Origin: Beroe forskalii
Lineage: Eukaryota; Ctenophora; Nuda; Beroida; Beroidae
Assembly: GCA_011033025.1 (NCBI GenBank)
Contig: WFMF01000035.1
Coordinates: forward strand, 1-64,000
Length of the DNA stretch: 64,000 nucleotides
Direction: 5' to 3'
Shown: positions 36,020 to 48,360 of the stretch, piece by piece
How the letters are laid out: each line of letters begins with the position of its first letter
How positions within the stretch are numbered: the stretch's first letter is position 1
Notes under the pieces: generated by a model
Told to the model about the DNA's origin: nothing
Database searches by the model: none
What the model saw: the letters and a program-made list of their open reading frames with translations, nothing else
Program-made: the position numbers and the translations under genes

Positions 36020-37499
36020 GCATATATTATTGTCGTTGATTATTGATAAATTATAATAATTGCTATATGACTAAGTACTTCCCATACACACAGCTCAAAG
36101 TGGTAAACGCTAATTATTAAACACGAACGCAGTCAGTGTTTAAACGTACAAATAATCCAATATCTCTTTTTATATTTTCCAATTCTTTCTTGTATTCGTA
36201 TTTTATATCAGGTCGGACAACGAATCGATGTTTGATTGTTCTTTTTAATTCCTTTTCACTCTCGAATTTTTGGATGGATGGAACTAGACGTGGTTAAGTG
36301 GCCACTGGCTGTGCTTCGAAAAGTACTGAAATTAAGAATTCCGAAAATTAAGAATGCATATCATTAGGCAACACCGAATTAAATAAATTTTCGCAGCCCT
36401 TGTGTTTAGTTTTATGTCATGTCAATTTTTGACGATGCACCAGAATAACAAATTGAGCATTTATTGCGGCTTGAGTGCTTCATTTTCTCCTTACTAAATT
36501 TCCTCAATACTAAGTTTGAGAGACACCAGGCAATCAGCTTTTTGCTGATAGATGACACTTTTGCCTCAGAAGGGTTACCTATCTTTCTGTAATTCTAGTA
36601 TCGTTTCAGTGACAGTGTACTGGTGCCCTCACGAGGGTTTTCAGCCCATCAGTCTTTTACTCTTTTTCAAATTAATGAAAACCCCATCTTATTCTGATGA
36701 ATTGCTAAAAGTATACTAATTAAGTAAGTTGTACGATGTAAATTTGAAACATTATACACGTGAGGCCATCTCTCTGACCTCTGGCTGTTTAGTTTTTAAA
36801 TAATAAAAACCTTCCAATCGTGGGAAAGTTTCACTGAACACACGATAATTTTATTGAACGTTCCGAATGTTCTTTACAAATTAGATTATGACTATTTTAT
36901 GTATTTCACAACGAAATTATATGTTCACAATTCGAGTCATACTTATTTTGTTATTGTCAACCCACGATGGGACACCCATAAGGGTTTTGAACTATAAGTT
37001 AGTAAGTTGGTGCCCCTGTGGGTTCTCAATTATTCACAATTTTACACATTATCAAAAAACTCAATTTCTTTTACTTTTTCTTCTAAACCCTTTCAGGTTT
37101 CATTCACACTACCCACATTGTTTTGATGTTTTGTGCTTTTCTTGTATAGGCTCTTTAAATTTTTTCCTGCTTTCAAGTTTCAATGTATCTTTAAACAAGA
37201 TGCTTTTATTTGAGGTTCACAAACTTTTGATCACGGCAGCTAATATTAGTTTTACAGGTCTTACTATCGTCTTCGTTTTATATGTGGTATAATAATTTAA
37301 TCGAGTCAAAATAATGAGTTAATTATGCATTAAGTGAACTATTATAATTAAATATAAATAATAAAATAATTAATTCAGTAAATAAACGAACTATTTTAAT
37401 TAAACTATTATAATTAACCTTATCGTTTTCTGTACACCTTTTCCTTGAAACCCGCTCCGGCTCAGTTTTTATAGTGACCAACCGACCAATCATCACCAA
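36020..37499. other. AT-rich non-coding region
   Basis: No gene accepted. The 134-codon frame at 36888-37292 is rich in Phe, Leu and Ile because of T-rich composition and has no recognisable motif. Confidence 0.5.
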
Positions 37500-38042
37500 T
37501 TAATGATTTATCATCTAATCCTCACTAATTAGCTGCTTATTAGTGACTTGTCATCACTAATTAACAACCAATAGTCTCTAATTAGTGGCTTATTATCACT
37601 TATTAGAGACTTTCTATCACTAATGAGTGACTTATCATCTCTAAATTCTAATGAGCGACTTACCATCAATAGTCAATGACTTATTATCGCTAATTTGTAA
37701 CTTATATCATCACTTATTAGTGACTCGTCGTCACTTATAAGTTACTTATCATCGCTAATTAGTGATTTATCATCAATAATTAGTGAATTTTCATCTGTAA
37801 TTAGTGACTAATCATCACTAATTAGTAACTTATCGTCACTAATTAGTTACTTATCATCACTAATTAGTGACTCATCGTCACTAATAAGTTACTTATCATC
37901 GCCAATTAGTGACTTATCATCACTAATTAGTTACTTATCATCACTAATTAGTTACTTATTATCACTAATTAGTTACTTATCACCACTAATTAGTTACTTA
38001 TCATCGCTAATTAGTGACTTATCATTACTAATATTAGTGACT
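37500..38042 (+). repeat. 21-bp minisatellite
   Basis: About 25 copies of CACTAATTAGTTACTTATCAT with variants (TGACTTATC, TGACTCATC). Near-palindromic TAATTA cores recur in each unit. Confidence 0.9.
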
Positions 38043-39530
38043 AATCAGCATTTCTGCATTCAGCACTAATTTGTTACTGATCGGCATACCTATTGACCTG
38101 GTATTAATGCCAAAGTTTGTGCAAGTGCATATTTTCTGTAAATAAACAACCCGTGTGTATACAGTATATATCCATGTACTAAATGTACTAATTAAAGCAT
38201 TAGACCGGCTTCTAATTGACAGTATATTCCCATAGTAAATGTCAGGTAGTAATGAGCTGCTGCATGCAGCGCTACTTAATCAGCCCACAAAACGTGAGGA
38301 GATATAGGAGATATATGTGTGTGTATGAGTGCTAGACAGGACCTTTAGCTCCCACCACATCAGCCCAATTAGTCCATTACCCGGGACCCAAGTGTAAAGA
38401 TATATATAAATAGAGTGTGTTCCTATCACTGTATATTTCTACCTGTCCTATATCACTATATTTCTATATATCAATATATTTCTCTTTCTGTGGGAGTCTG
38501 ATAGTGCAGAGTACATGATGGTCATATGGGTATACTTTTAGAATGTTTGAGTAGGTACTTAATGGAGTTTTATGTCTTTCTGTAGTGCGTCAACATGTCT
38601 TTCCGTGAATTTTATCTTATTCCCTTCAATGAATTTACTCTGAATTGTGAACTCTAATTGACTCTGTAGCGGGTGGGCCTTGATCTTATTTCGATGTGAC
38701 AACTTTAGGAATTTTTCAATAGTTCAGTGCAGAGGAATCTTGCCAGCTATCATATTACTCTTCAATCACGTTATATTTTTTAAGTTTTAGTTGATTAATA
38801 ATCTCAATGGCGACGTATTAATTCCTTGATTTATTTGAATGTAAAATCTACGCACATATATAAGGCTAGTGGTATAAATATACCAAGCTAACGGTAGTTT
38901 TAATTAAGTATTTAAGTACTATGCAGAATTCGTGCATAACCTACTATATAGTGAATTTTTCACACCCAGCGGTATGAATTATCCTGTATTTATTATTTTC
39001 CCTCGAATTCGCTAGATGCTAGGAACGTTTTCTAAGTGACGAAATACATTGTTAAGACAGTAGGTACCGATAGGTCTCTATTATAGGATTCCCTCACTTT
39101 TCAATGCATGATGCATTATAATTTGCATGTTTATAAATTTATACTGGCTAATATTCTGCTAACCTTATGATATAACAGTGCATCATTTGCATATTGTGCA
39201 TATAAACCTCGTTTTCGCCTCGTCTAAAATGCACTGAAATTTAATATTCATATTCTCAACGCTGCCCCATATGCGCTCGATACTTAGATCCTGAAACCTT
39301 ACAATATAAGAATATCACAATATGGCATCAAAAACAATAAGTCTTATTAATTACAGTGAAGATGCCCTGAAAACTACACAATTCGATCATAATCAAAGAG
39401 TTTGTGGATAACGGTTTTAGTTACAATGGAGTTAAGTGGCAGTTCATTAGCCATATCGCTGATCTGAACACAAAAGAAAATTTATTGCTTCTATCTTTCT
39501 GAGAAGATTTATTGCTTCTATCTTTCTATA
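38043..39530. other. Non-coding spacer up to the right duplication arm
   Basis: AT-rich unique-looking DNA; no gene or element recognised. Confidence 0.5.
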
Positions 39531-40021
39531 AGTGAAGACCGGCTTTATTATCTACAAGTTCGTTGGTTGTTTCAGATTATAGAGTTACATACGGATTATA
39601 TGCTTAGATGTATATTTTTAGGTCACTGGAAGTGTATACAATTCTTTTGATAAATCTAGGTAATTTCAAATTTTCAACTTTGATACTAATTTTGATCATT
39701 TGGAACTCTAACCCGAACTCTGGAGAGTTGGAGCGAGTGTGACCTAATCAATCGGGCTTTAGTCTGATGGTGGCTTTATCAGAGATATTTTTTTAAATAA
39801 TTTAGAGTGTATGTAGTCTTAGTGGAATCTAATCAGTTAGACTTATTGGCTAAATCAGATAAATCAGAGAATGTGATTGAACCATTTTCCCACAGAAAAT
39901 TTTCCATAAAAAATTTCCGATCGATTAAATACAAATTATCATCTATCAGCAGGTCTTTTTCGATTCTGATTAATTGCTCAAAATCGCTCAGGGACAAAAG
40001 AACTTTTGGTTTGGCGCCAGT

Positions 40022-40345
40022 CTCCAGGGGAGGCTTTCCCTCTTAAGGGGGCCCTCTCCCCTGAGGGGGCTCTCTCTCCTGAGGGGGCCTTCTCTCCTGA
40101 GGGGGCTTTCTCTCCTGGGGGGCTTTCTCTCCTGAGGGAGCCCTCTCTCCTGAGGGGGCTTTCTCTCCTGAGGGGGCTTTCTCTCCTGAGGGGGATTTCT
40201 CTACTGAGGGGGATTTCTCTACTGCGGGGGCTTTCTCTCCTGAGGAGGCTTTCTCTCCTGAGGGGGATTTGTCTCCTGAGGGGGCTTTCTCTTCTGAGGG
40301 GCTTTCTCCTTAGGGGGCTTCTCTCTCCTTAGGGGACTTTATTTC
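40022..40345. repeat. 18-bp minisatellite in right arm
   Basis: Copies of GGGGGCTTTCTCTCCTGA and variants; reverse-complement equivalent of the array at 4760-5071. No gene is inferred from the open frames across it. Confidence 0.9.
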
Positions 40346-42001
40346 CTGGCCTAAGGTTTACTATGCTCGCTCTATACCCTCGACCCCGGTACGTGATGCA
40401 AATTAGTAAATTACAGCCCTGATACATGTAATGAAAAGAATGTCTGTGCCTTTCATCGCATAGTTTCATTTCGCCACAACTAAGCTTTTGTATATTGTTA
40501 AAATGAAAGTCTTCATGCACGATATGAAAATTTCTGAATATAAAATAATGCGATAGATAAATACATACCTACAGGATGATTTAAGTAATTCTCGTTCAAG
40601 ATTCTAGTTTTAACGCCATCCACACGTATGAGGTATTACCCATAAATGTATGCACATGCATCGATCGATGAAGACGTGTATTTTAAAGTGCGCGCGCAAT
40701 TTACTTTTCAAATAATATTTCTGTCCAATGTACAGTATACTTTTACGCGTTTTATCGACCGATCCATGTGCACACATATGGGTGAGATCGTCAACATGTA
40801 ATGAAGGTGTATTAGATAATCCCACACCTTGTTACCCTTATATCTCATGACTTGTGTATTGAAGTAGAACATAGCCTGATCATTGGTACCTATATAGCTA
40901 TATATGTGTTAGATAGTGCCTGATAGTGTCTGATATAGTGCATGTATTGCTCTAAGTAAATGAACCGTGTATGCCTCATGTGTTCAACTGCTGACCAGTT
41001 GTCATTTTGATAATTGTTCTAAAGTTCTAAAGCTGTGTGTGTGTGGAGTATGTGTACCTCTCGGGGGGAGAATAGTATACCCTAGCTGAGAATATATTAT
41101 TAAATTGACTTTCTCTCTGAGTTATATTACCCCCCGAACACAGCACTTCATTCAGACATGGCAATATTATACAGCTGCTGTGTAAGCTTGCGTGTTTTCT
41201 AGCTCTATCATGAAAAACTGTAAAACTCTACGTTTGTTGCACGAGACTTTAAATACCTTATATCGAACATTATATTTATTACTACGGGCGAAACTTTAAT
41301 AACAGACCTATGTTTTCACGAACATAATTACTTAATTATTTACGCCTTGAAATTTTTTCAAAAAAAAGTATGCAAAATTGCAGGTCACGAATTCTGCCTA
41401 ATAGTTTGGTTTATTTTAAACTTTTAAATACGTTTATTAACCGTTTAATACATTTGGTTTATTTATTAAGTTAAACATTTTTCAATGTAAGTACCAAACA
41501 TTTTTTGTAATGTTTCCCTGAAATCATATCTATAAACCAAGTGAAAACTTTAATTTTCAGTTTATTTTTGGTTTGGTTTGACATTGCCGGCTAGGATGAA
41601 CTCATTTACCAGTTCACTTTGTTTTTAGCGAACTTTGTTGAGTTGTTGGACTCCACGGTATAGATTCATAGGAACTTCCCCGTACTGAAGAAAGCTTAAC
41701 TTTAAGCCATACTCCATTCATTTATTTGCCCGATTCTCCGTTGCAATGGGCAGTTCCTCATTTAAATATAGAAATATTTGATGCTTTTAATGCTTTTATC
41801 ATTTCTTTTTCATTTGCTGACTGCTGTAGGTTCTGTTCTCTGATTATTCATGACAACATAAATGATTCTTACAATTCACCGTCAAGATAGGTACAATATT
41901 ATATGCGGGAGGAATTCAAATATTATCAAATTTCTGACAGTTGGATTAGTTCCTGCTATGAAAAGTAACAAGTGCACTGTTCGTGGACCACAGAGCAATA
42001 C

Positions 42002-42574
42002 ATGAGACTTCCCAAGATCCTGAAAGCGTTATCTCGAAGTAAGGCCAGCGAAGAAAGCAACACAACCACTCAGTCCTACCCTGCTCAGAGCAAGAACCAT
42101 CATGCAGCCCATGAATCAGTAGCCCTGCCAAGCCATGGTGACCAGCCAGGACTGACGCTGGAGCAGCGGAAGAGCGGTGATGTAACCGAGGTACAGATCG
42201 ATGATTTCGAAATGATTGAGAATAACGAGTCTCCCTGTGACCAGTTAGGAAAGCAGCTGAATCGTCATGGGAGTGGTCGTCATAGGGACAACCTCCGTTA
42301 CCATGGTGACCGGCAATACCACAATCCCATACCAGAACTAACAGATAAACAGGATGTCACCTGGTGGGAAAACATGGCCCTCATCAACACCCAGCCGGAC
42401 CCCATCGCCAAGGCACCGAACATAGTGTCGCCTCTTGCATCAACTCACGGGGACATTAAGGTTTTCCTCAGCTACAAGAAACCTGATGACAAGAGGAGGA
42501 GATCGAGCTACAAGATGCAGCGACGATCTGATCGCCGGTCTATGGTCAGCGAAGATGACCCTGTTTTTAGGTAA
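42002..42574 (+). CDS. Hypothetical protein exon, right copy of duplicated gene
   Basis: Counterpart of the frame at 3121-2549, also 190 codons from ATG 42002. The two indels between copies are each exactly one codon (His near residue 34, Gly near residue 89), so both frames stay open although the flanks differ by many substitutions and frame-breaking indels. The end reads TTTTTAG/GTAATTT, giving either a TAA stop or a donor site. The C-terminal part is basic with repeated Arg-Arg-Ser motifs. No membrane segment, signal peptide or known domain is visible. The function is unknown. Confidence 0.5.
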   Translation: MRLPKILKALSRSKASEESNTTTQSYPAQSKNHHAAHESVALPSHGDQPGLTLEQRKSGDVTEVQIDDFEMIENNESPCDQLGKQLNRHGSGRHRDNLRYHGDRQYHNPIPELTDKQDVTWWENMALINTQPDPIAKAPNIVSPLASTHGDIKVFLSYKKPDDKRRRSSYKMQRRSDRRSMVSEDDPVFR

Positions 42575-43495
42575 TTTATCTGATCATTCTACTGCCATTT
42601 TATTTTTATTTTACTGTCACTACTGTCATTCTACTGTAGAGGATACCGTCTGAAATTTCAACAAAACTGCCATTTGTACGTGAAACTGATTCAACAGTAT
42701 ATCCACGTTTGTACATGGCGGCATGGCGCCGCCCGATCGAAAATTTCAGAATGATGAGTGCTCAAACTAAATTGTGTGGTTCATAAGGGTTTTTTCTGAA
42801 GAAAAAAAACAAACTTATATGGACTTGTAAAAAAGAGAAGTTTCTTTTTTACAAGATTTTACTTCTATTCCAACAGCCAATGACAGAAATCGAAGGATTC
42901 AAGGTAAAATTAAGCCAGTGACGGTTAAGGATAAGTGTTGAATTGTGTGACACAGATGGTCATTGCAGAATAAAGTGGTACATGTTAGGCTTTGCTCAGC
43001 CTGTTATCAGCAATATAGTTGCAATGCAGCAGCAGCAGTATTGCAATAAATAGGTATAGTAATAGGTTGGTAGTAATAGTATATATTTCTATTTATTGTT
43101 GTAGTGGAAATGGTGGTAGAGAAATAGAGTGGAAGTAGAGTGGAAGTGCTTCACGACTTCAGGGTTTTAGTTTGCTTATATATAAGAACATAATCAACAA
43201 CCATGTTGACTCCGTAGTTACTAAGCTGGTGTGTTCGTTAATTGGCTTGATGCAAATATACTATGGCTGATCAGTGCCACATCACCAAACCTACCCTACC
43301 CATGCACTATGCACGGGAATATATGCTACGAAAATTGGATCTCCAAGTTTCATTTGCTGCTTATATTGAATATATTTGTAGGTATATGGTATATATATAT
43401 CAAAACAGTGCCCTTATATAGGTAATGCTGTAATTGCATGGCCCTTGGGCTCTTTCCATAGGCTGCATCAGTGGAGAGTTCCACTAAATTATGGT

Positions 43496-43823
43496 TTTCA
43501 TGAGCACGTATTGGTAGTGCAGGAGTAGCAAGTAGCAGTAGCTGGTAGAGCCGGTGAGTCATTGCTCAAAGGGATTATCAGCCCTCGCGACCTTAATAAG
43601 TTATAATAGGACACTCTCCTGCAACATGCAATGGCGGTATAGCATAGGAGCTTCCAAATGCTGATCTAGGATACCAGGTTTTCTAGTGAAATGAATCTGC
43701 AGTGAATATATAAGGCATTTGCTGCTCCTCCCTTCAACCAGCCGCTCTAATATATCTGTTTATCTTCCAATATTGTTTGAACTTCTCATGCTCTATAGAT
43801 ATATTAGTATATTCCTTTGAATA
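43496..43823 (+). promoter_or_regulatory. Upstream region of EF-hand gene
   Basis: Lies between the duplication arm and the ATG at 43824. A TATATAAGG-like motif at about 43708-43716 could act as a TATA box, roughly 110 bp upstream of the start codon. If the duplication extends beyond the window start, this promoter may be duplicated as well. Confidence 0.35.
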
Positions 43824-46115
43824 ATGTTTTGTTTCAATATTGCTTCTGGTTTTACGAGCAAGAACAGACCAAGTGAACTAGAGGTGGTTGTCAGTGAGGC
43901 TAGCCCAGATAAATCCATGTCGGAGAAGTGCAGGGATTCTCTTCTGAATGGCATCATGAAAGCTGTTTCCTATCGCATTGGAGGAAACTATCAGGCGCAG
44001 TATCTAAACTCAGGAAAGGGAATGTCTTTAGAGCAACTTGTGGAGGAAGCTGCTCCAGATGAATTGGATGAGGATTATGATGAATTGCATTCATTATCTG
44101 AAAGGGGCAGCATTAATCAATCTGAGAAAGCTATGTACTCAATGAGTAAGAGTAAAGAGCCTGGTTTCCATAGACGTAGGTCAGCTGTTCATCGTGCTAA
44201 AGAGTTGAAGAGATATTGTCAAAGTGCCAAAACTGGTGTTTTGAGTAACACAGCCAGGTTTACGTTATTTCAGTTTTCACTTCTTTCTCGAGCTTTGGAG
44301 GACAAGTGTGAGATCCAGGGGGTCCTTTCCAAAACAGACTTAAGTCAAAAAAGGTAAATCGAGCTAAAAATATAATCGTTTTACTTGGATATCCCAACTT
44401 CATTTCATTTCAGGCAGATATTTGATATGTTTGACAAGAATGGGGACAATGTGATAAATGTGGAGGAACTCAGTGGGATACTAGAAATACTGGGTTACTC
44501 ACCTACTACTGAAGAAGTCAAAACTATCTTAGGTAAGTTATTAAAATACAAATGTATGAGATATAAAATGGTTTGACTAGAACTGGTACTTGCCAAGTCA
44601 TATTTCAAACTATGAATTTGTTAATCAAGTATGTTGTTAATTGAGTAATTGAATCCAAACTTATTTTGAATAAGATATTAAATTATTTTGGAGTGAATAC
44701 TAATGAGCTAATTCTTCCAGTGACCCCAAAAAAGCCTGATTTTGGCTGTTAAATGGATCAACCACTTCATTTACTGCAAAAATAAGAAACCATGCCGAAA
44801 CCATCCAGCAGTTATACTTATAAAATTTAGATTGTAGAACCACCTAAATCCTGGACGATGGCTAGGTTCAGGGTTTATAGAGGTTCAGGGTTTATGGAGG
44901 TTCAGGTCAGGGTAAGAGGTCAAATTTAGGCGGTCAAAGATTCTGGATAACTCCTCAGTTCCGAATAGACAAGGGTCGATGAATCTTTTGAATTGTAACC
45001 CATTTCAAGATTTATGACTAACTACAATTACTTAATTATAGCCTCTTAACAAAAATCTCAAAACCCCTTTTTTGAGTTTTGGGTCAATGTTTCTATGGCA
45101 ATTGTCACTGTGCGAAGTGGCCATCTAGGCTACTAGCACATAATGCATTTTTTCGAAATTCTGTAAGTGTGAAGTGGTGTAGGCTTGATGTTAAGTTAAA
45201 TTTTCAGATCGTTTTGACCAAGACAATTCCGGTACAATAGACTTCGATGAATACCTCATACTCATACAGCATTGGATAGAGCAAGATGAGGAACAGATCT
45301 ATGAGGCGTTCAAGGTGAAAATATGATAATCCAACATATTAATTCATACTTATTAATGGATAAGGAATGTACTTTTACATTGGGTTGCAAATCAGTTTTT
45401 CTCAGTACCGAATTAGCTGCGAATGAATTAATGAGTGTCTATAAAGTCTAATCCTTTGATAATTTTTCAAGGTATTTGATAAGGATGGGGATGGATTTGT
45501 TTCAGCTCAAGAGTTGAAAAGAGCATTGACGCAGTAAGTACCTAACAGTTAGGAGTTAGTGCCTGCAAAGAGAATCTCACCTGGCTTGGAAAAGTTTTCC
45601 CATATAGTAGTACTTACTATTTAAGAATTTACATCAATCAATTTGAATTATAATTGATTTATAGATGAATTTTATGGTAAGTAATTCGTAACCAATTGAA
45701 TCAAGACTGCAACATTTAAGGTTTCTCTCAAATCCAACACCATCTTGGAACTTTTCCAGGTACGGAGAGCAGTTTACGGAGGAGGAAGCTAACGAGTTCT
45801 TCAATATGATGGACACAGACGGGGATGGGGTGAGTTCACATTTCTTGCATTCCTGTTGTTAAGAATTGTTGTTGTTCTGAACAATTTCACTCGGTATTAT
45901 GCCAAAGGAAGGTCCCGAGGTGACTCCCACAAAAAAGCAATGAACTACTTTCCATGTTTTGTGAATACATTTTGAATGCCCCACAATTACTTACATGGCA
46001 TGATGCAAAACCAATTCTTTAAATCAAAAGTTCATTTTACACCTTACAGGTTATCAACTACGAAGAATTTGTGGAATACCTGAGAAGTATGCAGAAGTAC
46101 AGTGCTGGTGATTAG
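43824..46115 (+). CDS. Four-EF-hand calcium-binding protein with long N-terminal extension (calmodulin-like)
   Basis: Exons 43824-44353, 44414-44532, 45208-45314, 45472-45533, 45760-45829 and 46050-46115 join in frame to give 317 residues. The last ~140 form two EF-hand pairs with loops DKNGDNVINVEE (about 184-195), DQDNSGTIDFDE (220-231), DKDGDGFVSAQE (255-266) and DTDGDGVINYEE (291-302). All have acidic residues at positions 1 and 12 and should bind calcium; spacing (36, 35, 36) is calmodulin/troponin-C-like. The first ~175 residues are not calmodulin: an acidic cluster (PDELDEDYDELHS) and a basic one (HRRRSAVHRAKELKR) with little predicted order. A calcium-sensor role follows from the family; the extension's role is unknown. 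The start is the first ATG in the open exon. Confidence 0.9.
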
Positions 46116-46665
46116 CTTATAAGCAAGGGAACACAGTACTGACCATTAGCTCATAAGCAAAGGAACAGAGTGCTGTCCATAAGCTCGTAAGCAAAGGAAA
46201 ACAGTACTGTCCATTACCTTATAAGCAAGGGAACACAGTACTGACCATTAGCTCATAAGCAAAGGAACACAGTGCTGTCCAACTCCATTAGCTCATAAGC
46301 AAAGGAAACAGTACTGTCCATTACCTCTAAGCAAAGGAACACAGTACTGTCAATTAGCTCATAAGCAAAGAATCACAGTACCGACCATTAGCTCTAAGCA
46401 AAGGAACACAGTGCTGACCATTAGCTCAAAAGCAAAGAAACACAGTACTGACCATTAGCTCAAAAGCAAGGAAACACAGTACTGTCCATTAGCTCTAAGC
46501 AAAGGAACACAGTACTGTCCGTTAGCTCATAAGCAAAGGAATCCAATGTTGCCATTAGCTCATAGGCTAATGTCCATTAGCTCATAGGCAAAGGAACACA
46601 GTGCTGTCCATTAGCTCATAAGCCAAGGAACAAAGTACTGTCCATTAGCTCTAACAAAAGGAACA
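46116..46665 (+). repeat. ~34-bp tandem repeat directly after the EF-hand stop codon
   Basis: About sixteen copies of a unit with TTAGCTCATAAGCAAAGGAA and CACAGTACTGTCCA, beginning within 10 bp of the TAG. The stop codon itself lies inside the first TTAGCT unit, so the array probably forms the 3' untranslated region. Confidence 0.85.
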
Positions 46666-48360
46666 TGCTTATCTTGAAGAGCCAAAAGAGTAGAAGGATC
46701 TGACACTGAGTGGTATCATCAGATTATAACCCTGTCAATTCAGGACATTATATCAGGACATTATATCCATGATAAACTGAGATTATTTGTTTTATTATGG
46801 TTTGAGCACAATTCAAAAGGGACTGAATTCATTTCAGTGTGAAGTCTCTCTACATTGGTGTTATGAAGTTTCGTCATAATCGTGGTCCTACTTCCTTGAT
46901 CACCTGTTATCATGAAGTTATGAGACAAGAGTTTGTGACTTATCAGAGTTATATCGAATCTATAATTTTTGTAAGACACGTTATTGGTCTATGCTGACAA
47001 GTAATCTTGTCAGCAACATATTAATTATTTATCATTATGTCTGACACACGTATGTCTGCTCATAAGTTGAAACTAGGTTGAATGGAGTTGGAACTGGGTA
47101 GAAAAGTAGAAAGAAAAGTAGAAAGAATCAAGCATTGTCCTATACTCCTATAGCTCCTTTTTGGACAGTTTTTCTTCCTCAGGAACTATCTCTCCCTCAT
47201 CTTTCATGAAGATTGGGACAATATAGTGCAACAATAGATATAAAGCCATGGAATATCTTCACTGAGCTCTTTCTACCTGTCCTTTTAACTTACATTCCGA
47301 CCCGTTGACCTATGAGTTAACATACCGATGAAGTTTTTTCAGAAGAGCATAATATTGACAAATAGGACACAAAATAGGAAGACAATGAAAAATCTTAATT
47401 TCATCTCCATAAATTTATCTAACTTCAAAATCTCGTGTTAGCACCTATACTGAAGGACATTTTCCTTGGGAGTAATTTGTAAATGTAACATTGAAAGATA
47501 ATGTTGTATGTTTAATGATTTGAAAAAAGCTCTGGTATCGATTTTTGAGTGATCTAGTACCTATGAGCCCTTATTTAACCGGTATTTTTAACTGGCCTCA
47601 AGTCCAAAATTACATTATTTTTGAATAGTTTTAACGGGCCTGATTGGACCAATACATTTCCATACGTCACCAGAATCATGATGAAATTGAGCAAATTCTT
47701 TGGTGTGAAAAAGCTGATTATTTCGTAAAATTGCGGGTAATAATTTTAGCTTTATTCTTAATAACCTGAGTTTGTTCTCTCACAAATGTACATGTTGCCA
47801 TTTACCCTAATTGCCGGTTAAATAAGGGCCAATAAGGTACTTCAATAACATGACAGTTAGAATTTCTGGATACAATGTCGAGGATGGCTTGGTGGGCTAG
47901 AAAGTTTATTAGTAATTAACGATAGTCAATAAATTTAGCGAATATTATGACATTAGAACGCTGCATCAAATTCTTGGCAAGGAGAGGGGAGAGGACGTGA
48001 GGAGGCTTCAGGATTCCACACGGAGAGGGGTGAGAAGAAATTAACATTCCACATATTCGTCTTCTACTTCGCAATATCGTGGCTCACAGGTCCTCCATCT
48101 GAAACGGAAACAGGAATTTAACAGGAATCAAACAGGAATTTAAACAATAATTTGGTCAAATTACAGGAGGCAGTGCAATATAGCTGTATAATCCATGTCA
48201 TTTAGGGTGCACTTAGGGCGACTTTTTATAAGTTTATTGTATACATTAACATGTAGGCTCGGCCCGATGGGCCTGCCGGTGCTAAGCTCAGATAATGGGA
48301 TTTTATAATAGACTTAGAATAGTTTAGAGATTGTTTTACATAGGAGCTCATAGTTCGTAA
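46666..48360. other. Convergent intergenic spacer
   Basis: Between the 3' ends of the EF-hand gene (plus) and the Gly-rich gene (minus). A short GGCCCGATGGGCC hairpin-like motif occurs near 48260 and could be an old Helitron 3' end. No gene recognised. Confidence 0.5.

Larger units (their letters stand above)
39531..43495. repeat. Right arm of large inverted duplication
   Basis: Reverse-complement copy of 1-5547, lying 34 kb away. It keeps the reading frame (42002-42574) and the minisatellite (40022-40345). Around 42600 it shows the uninterrupted site where the left arm carries the Helitron-like insertion. Because the left arm is cut by the window edge, the true outer end of this arm could lie beyond 43495, towards or into the EF-hand gene. 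Confidence 0.93.

Noticed and set aside
36888-37292. 134-codon open frame
   Set aside because: Phe/Leu/Ile-rich product of T-rich DNA; no motif, signal or splice support.
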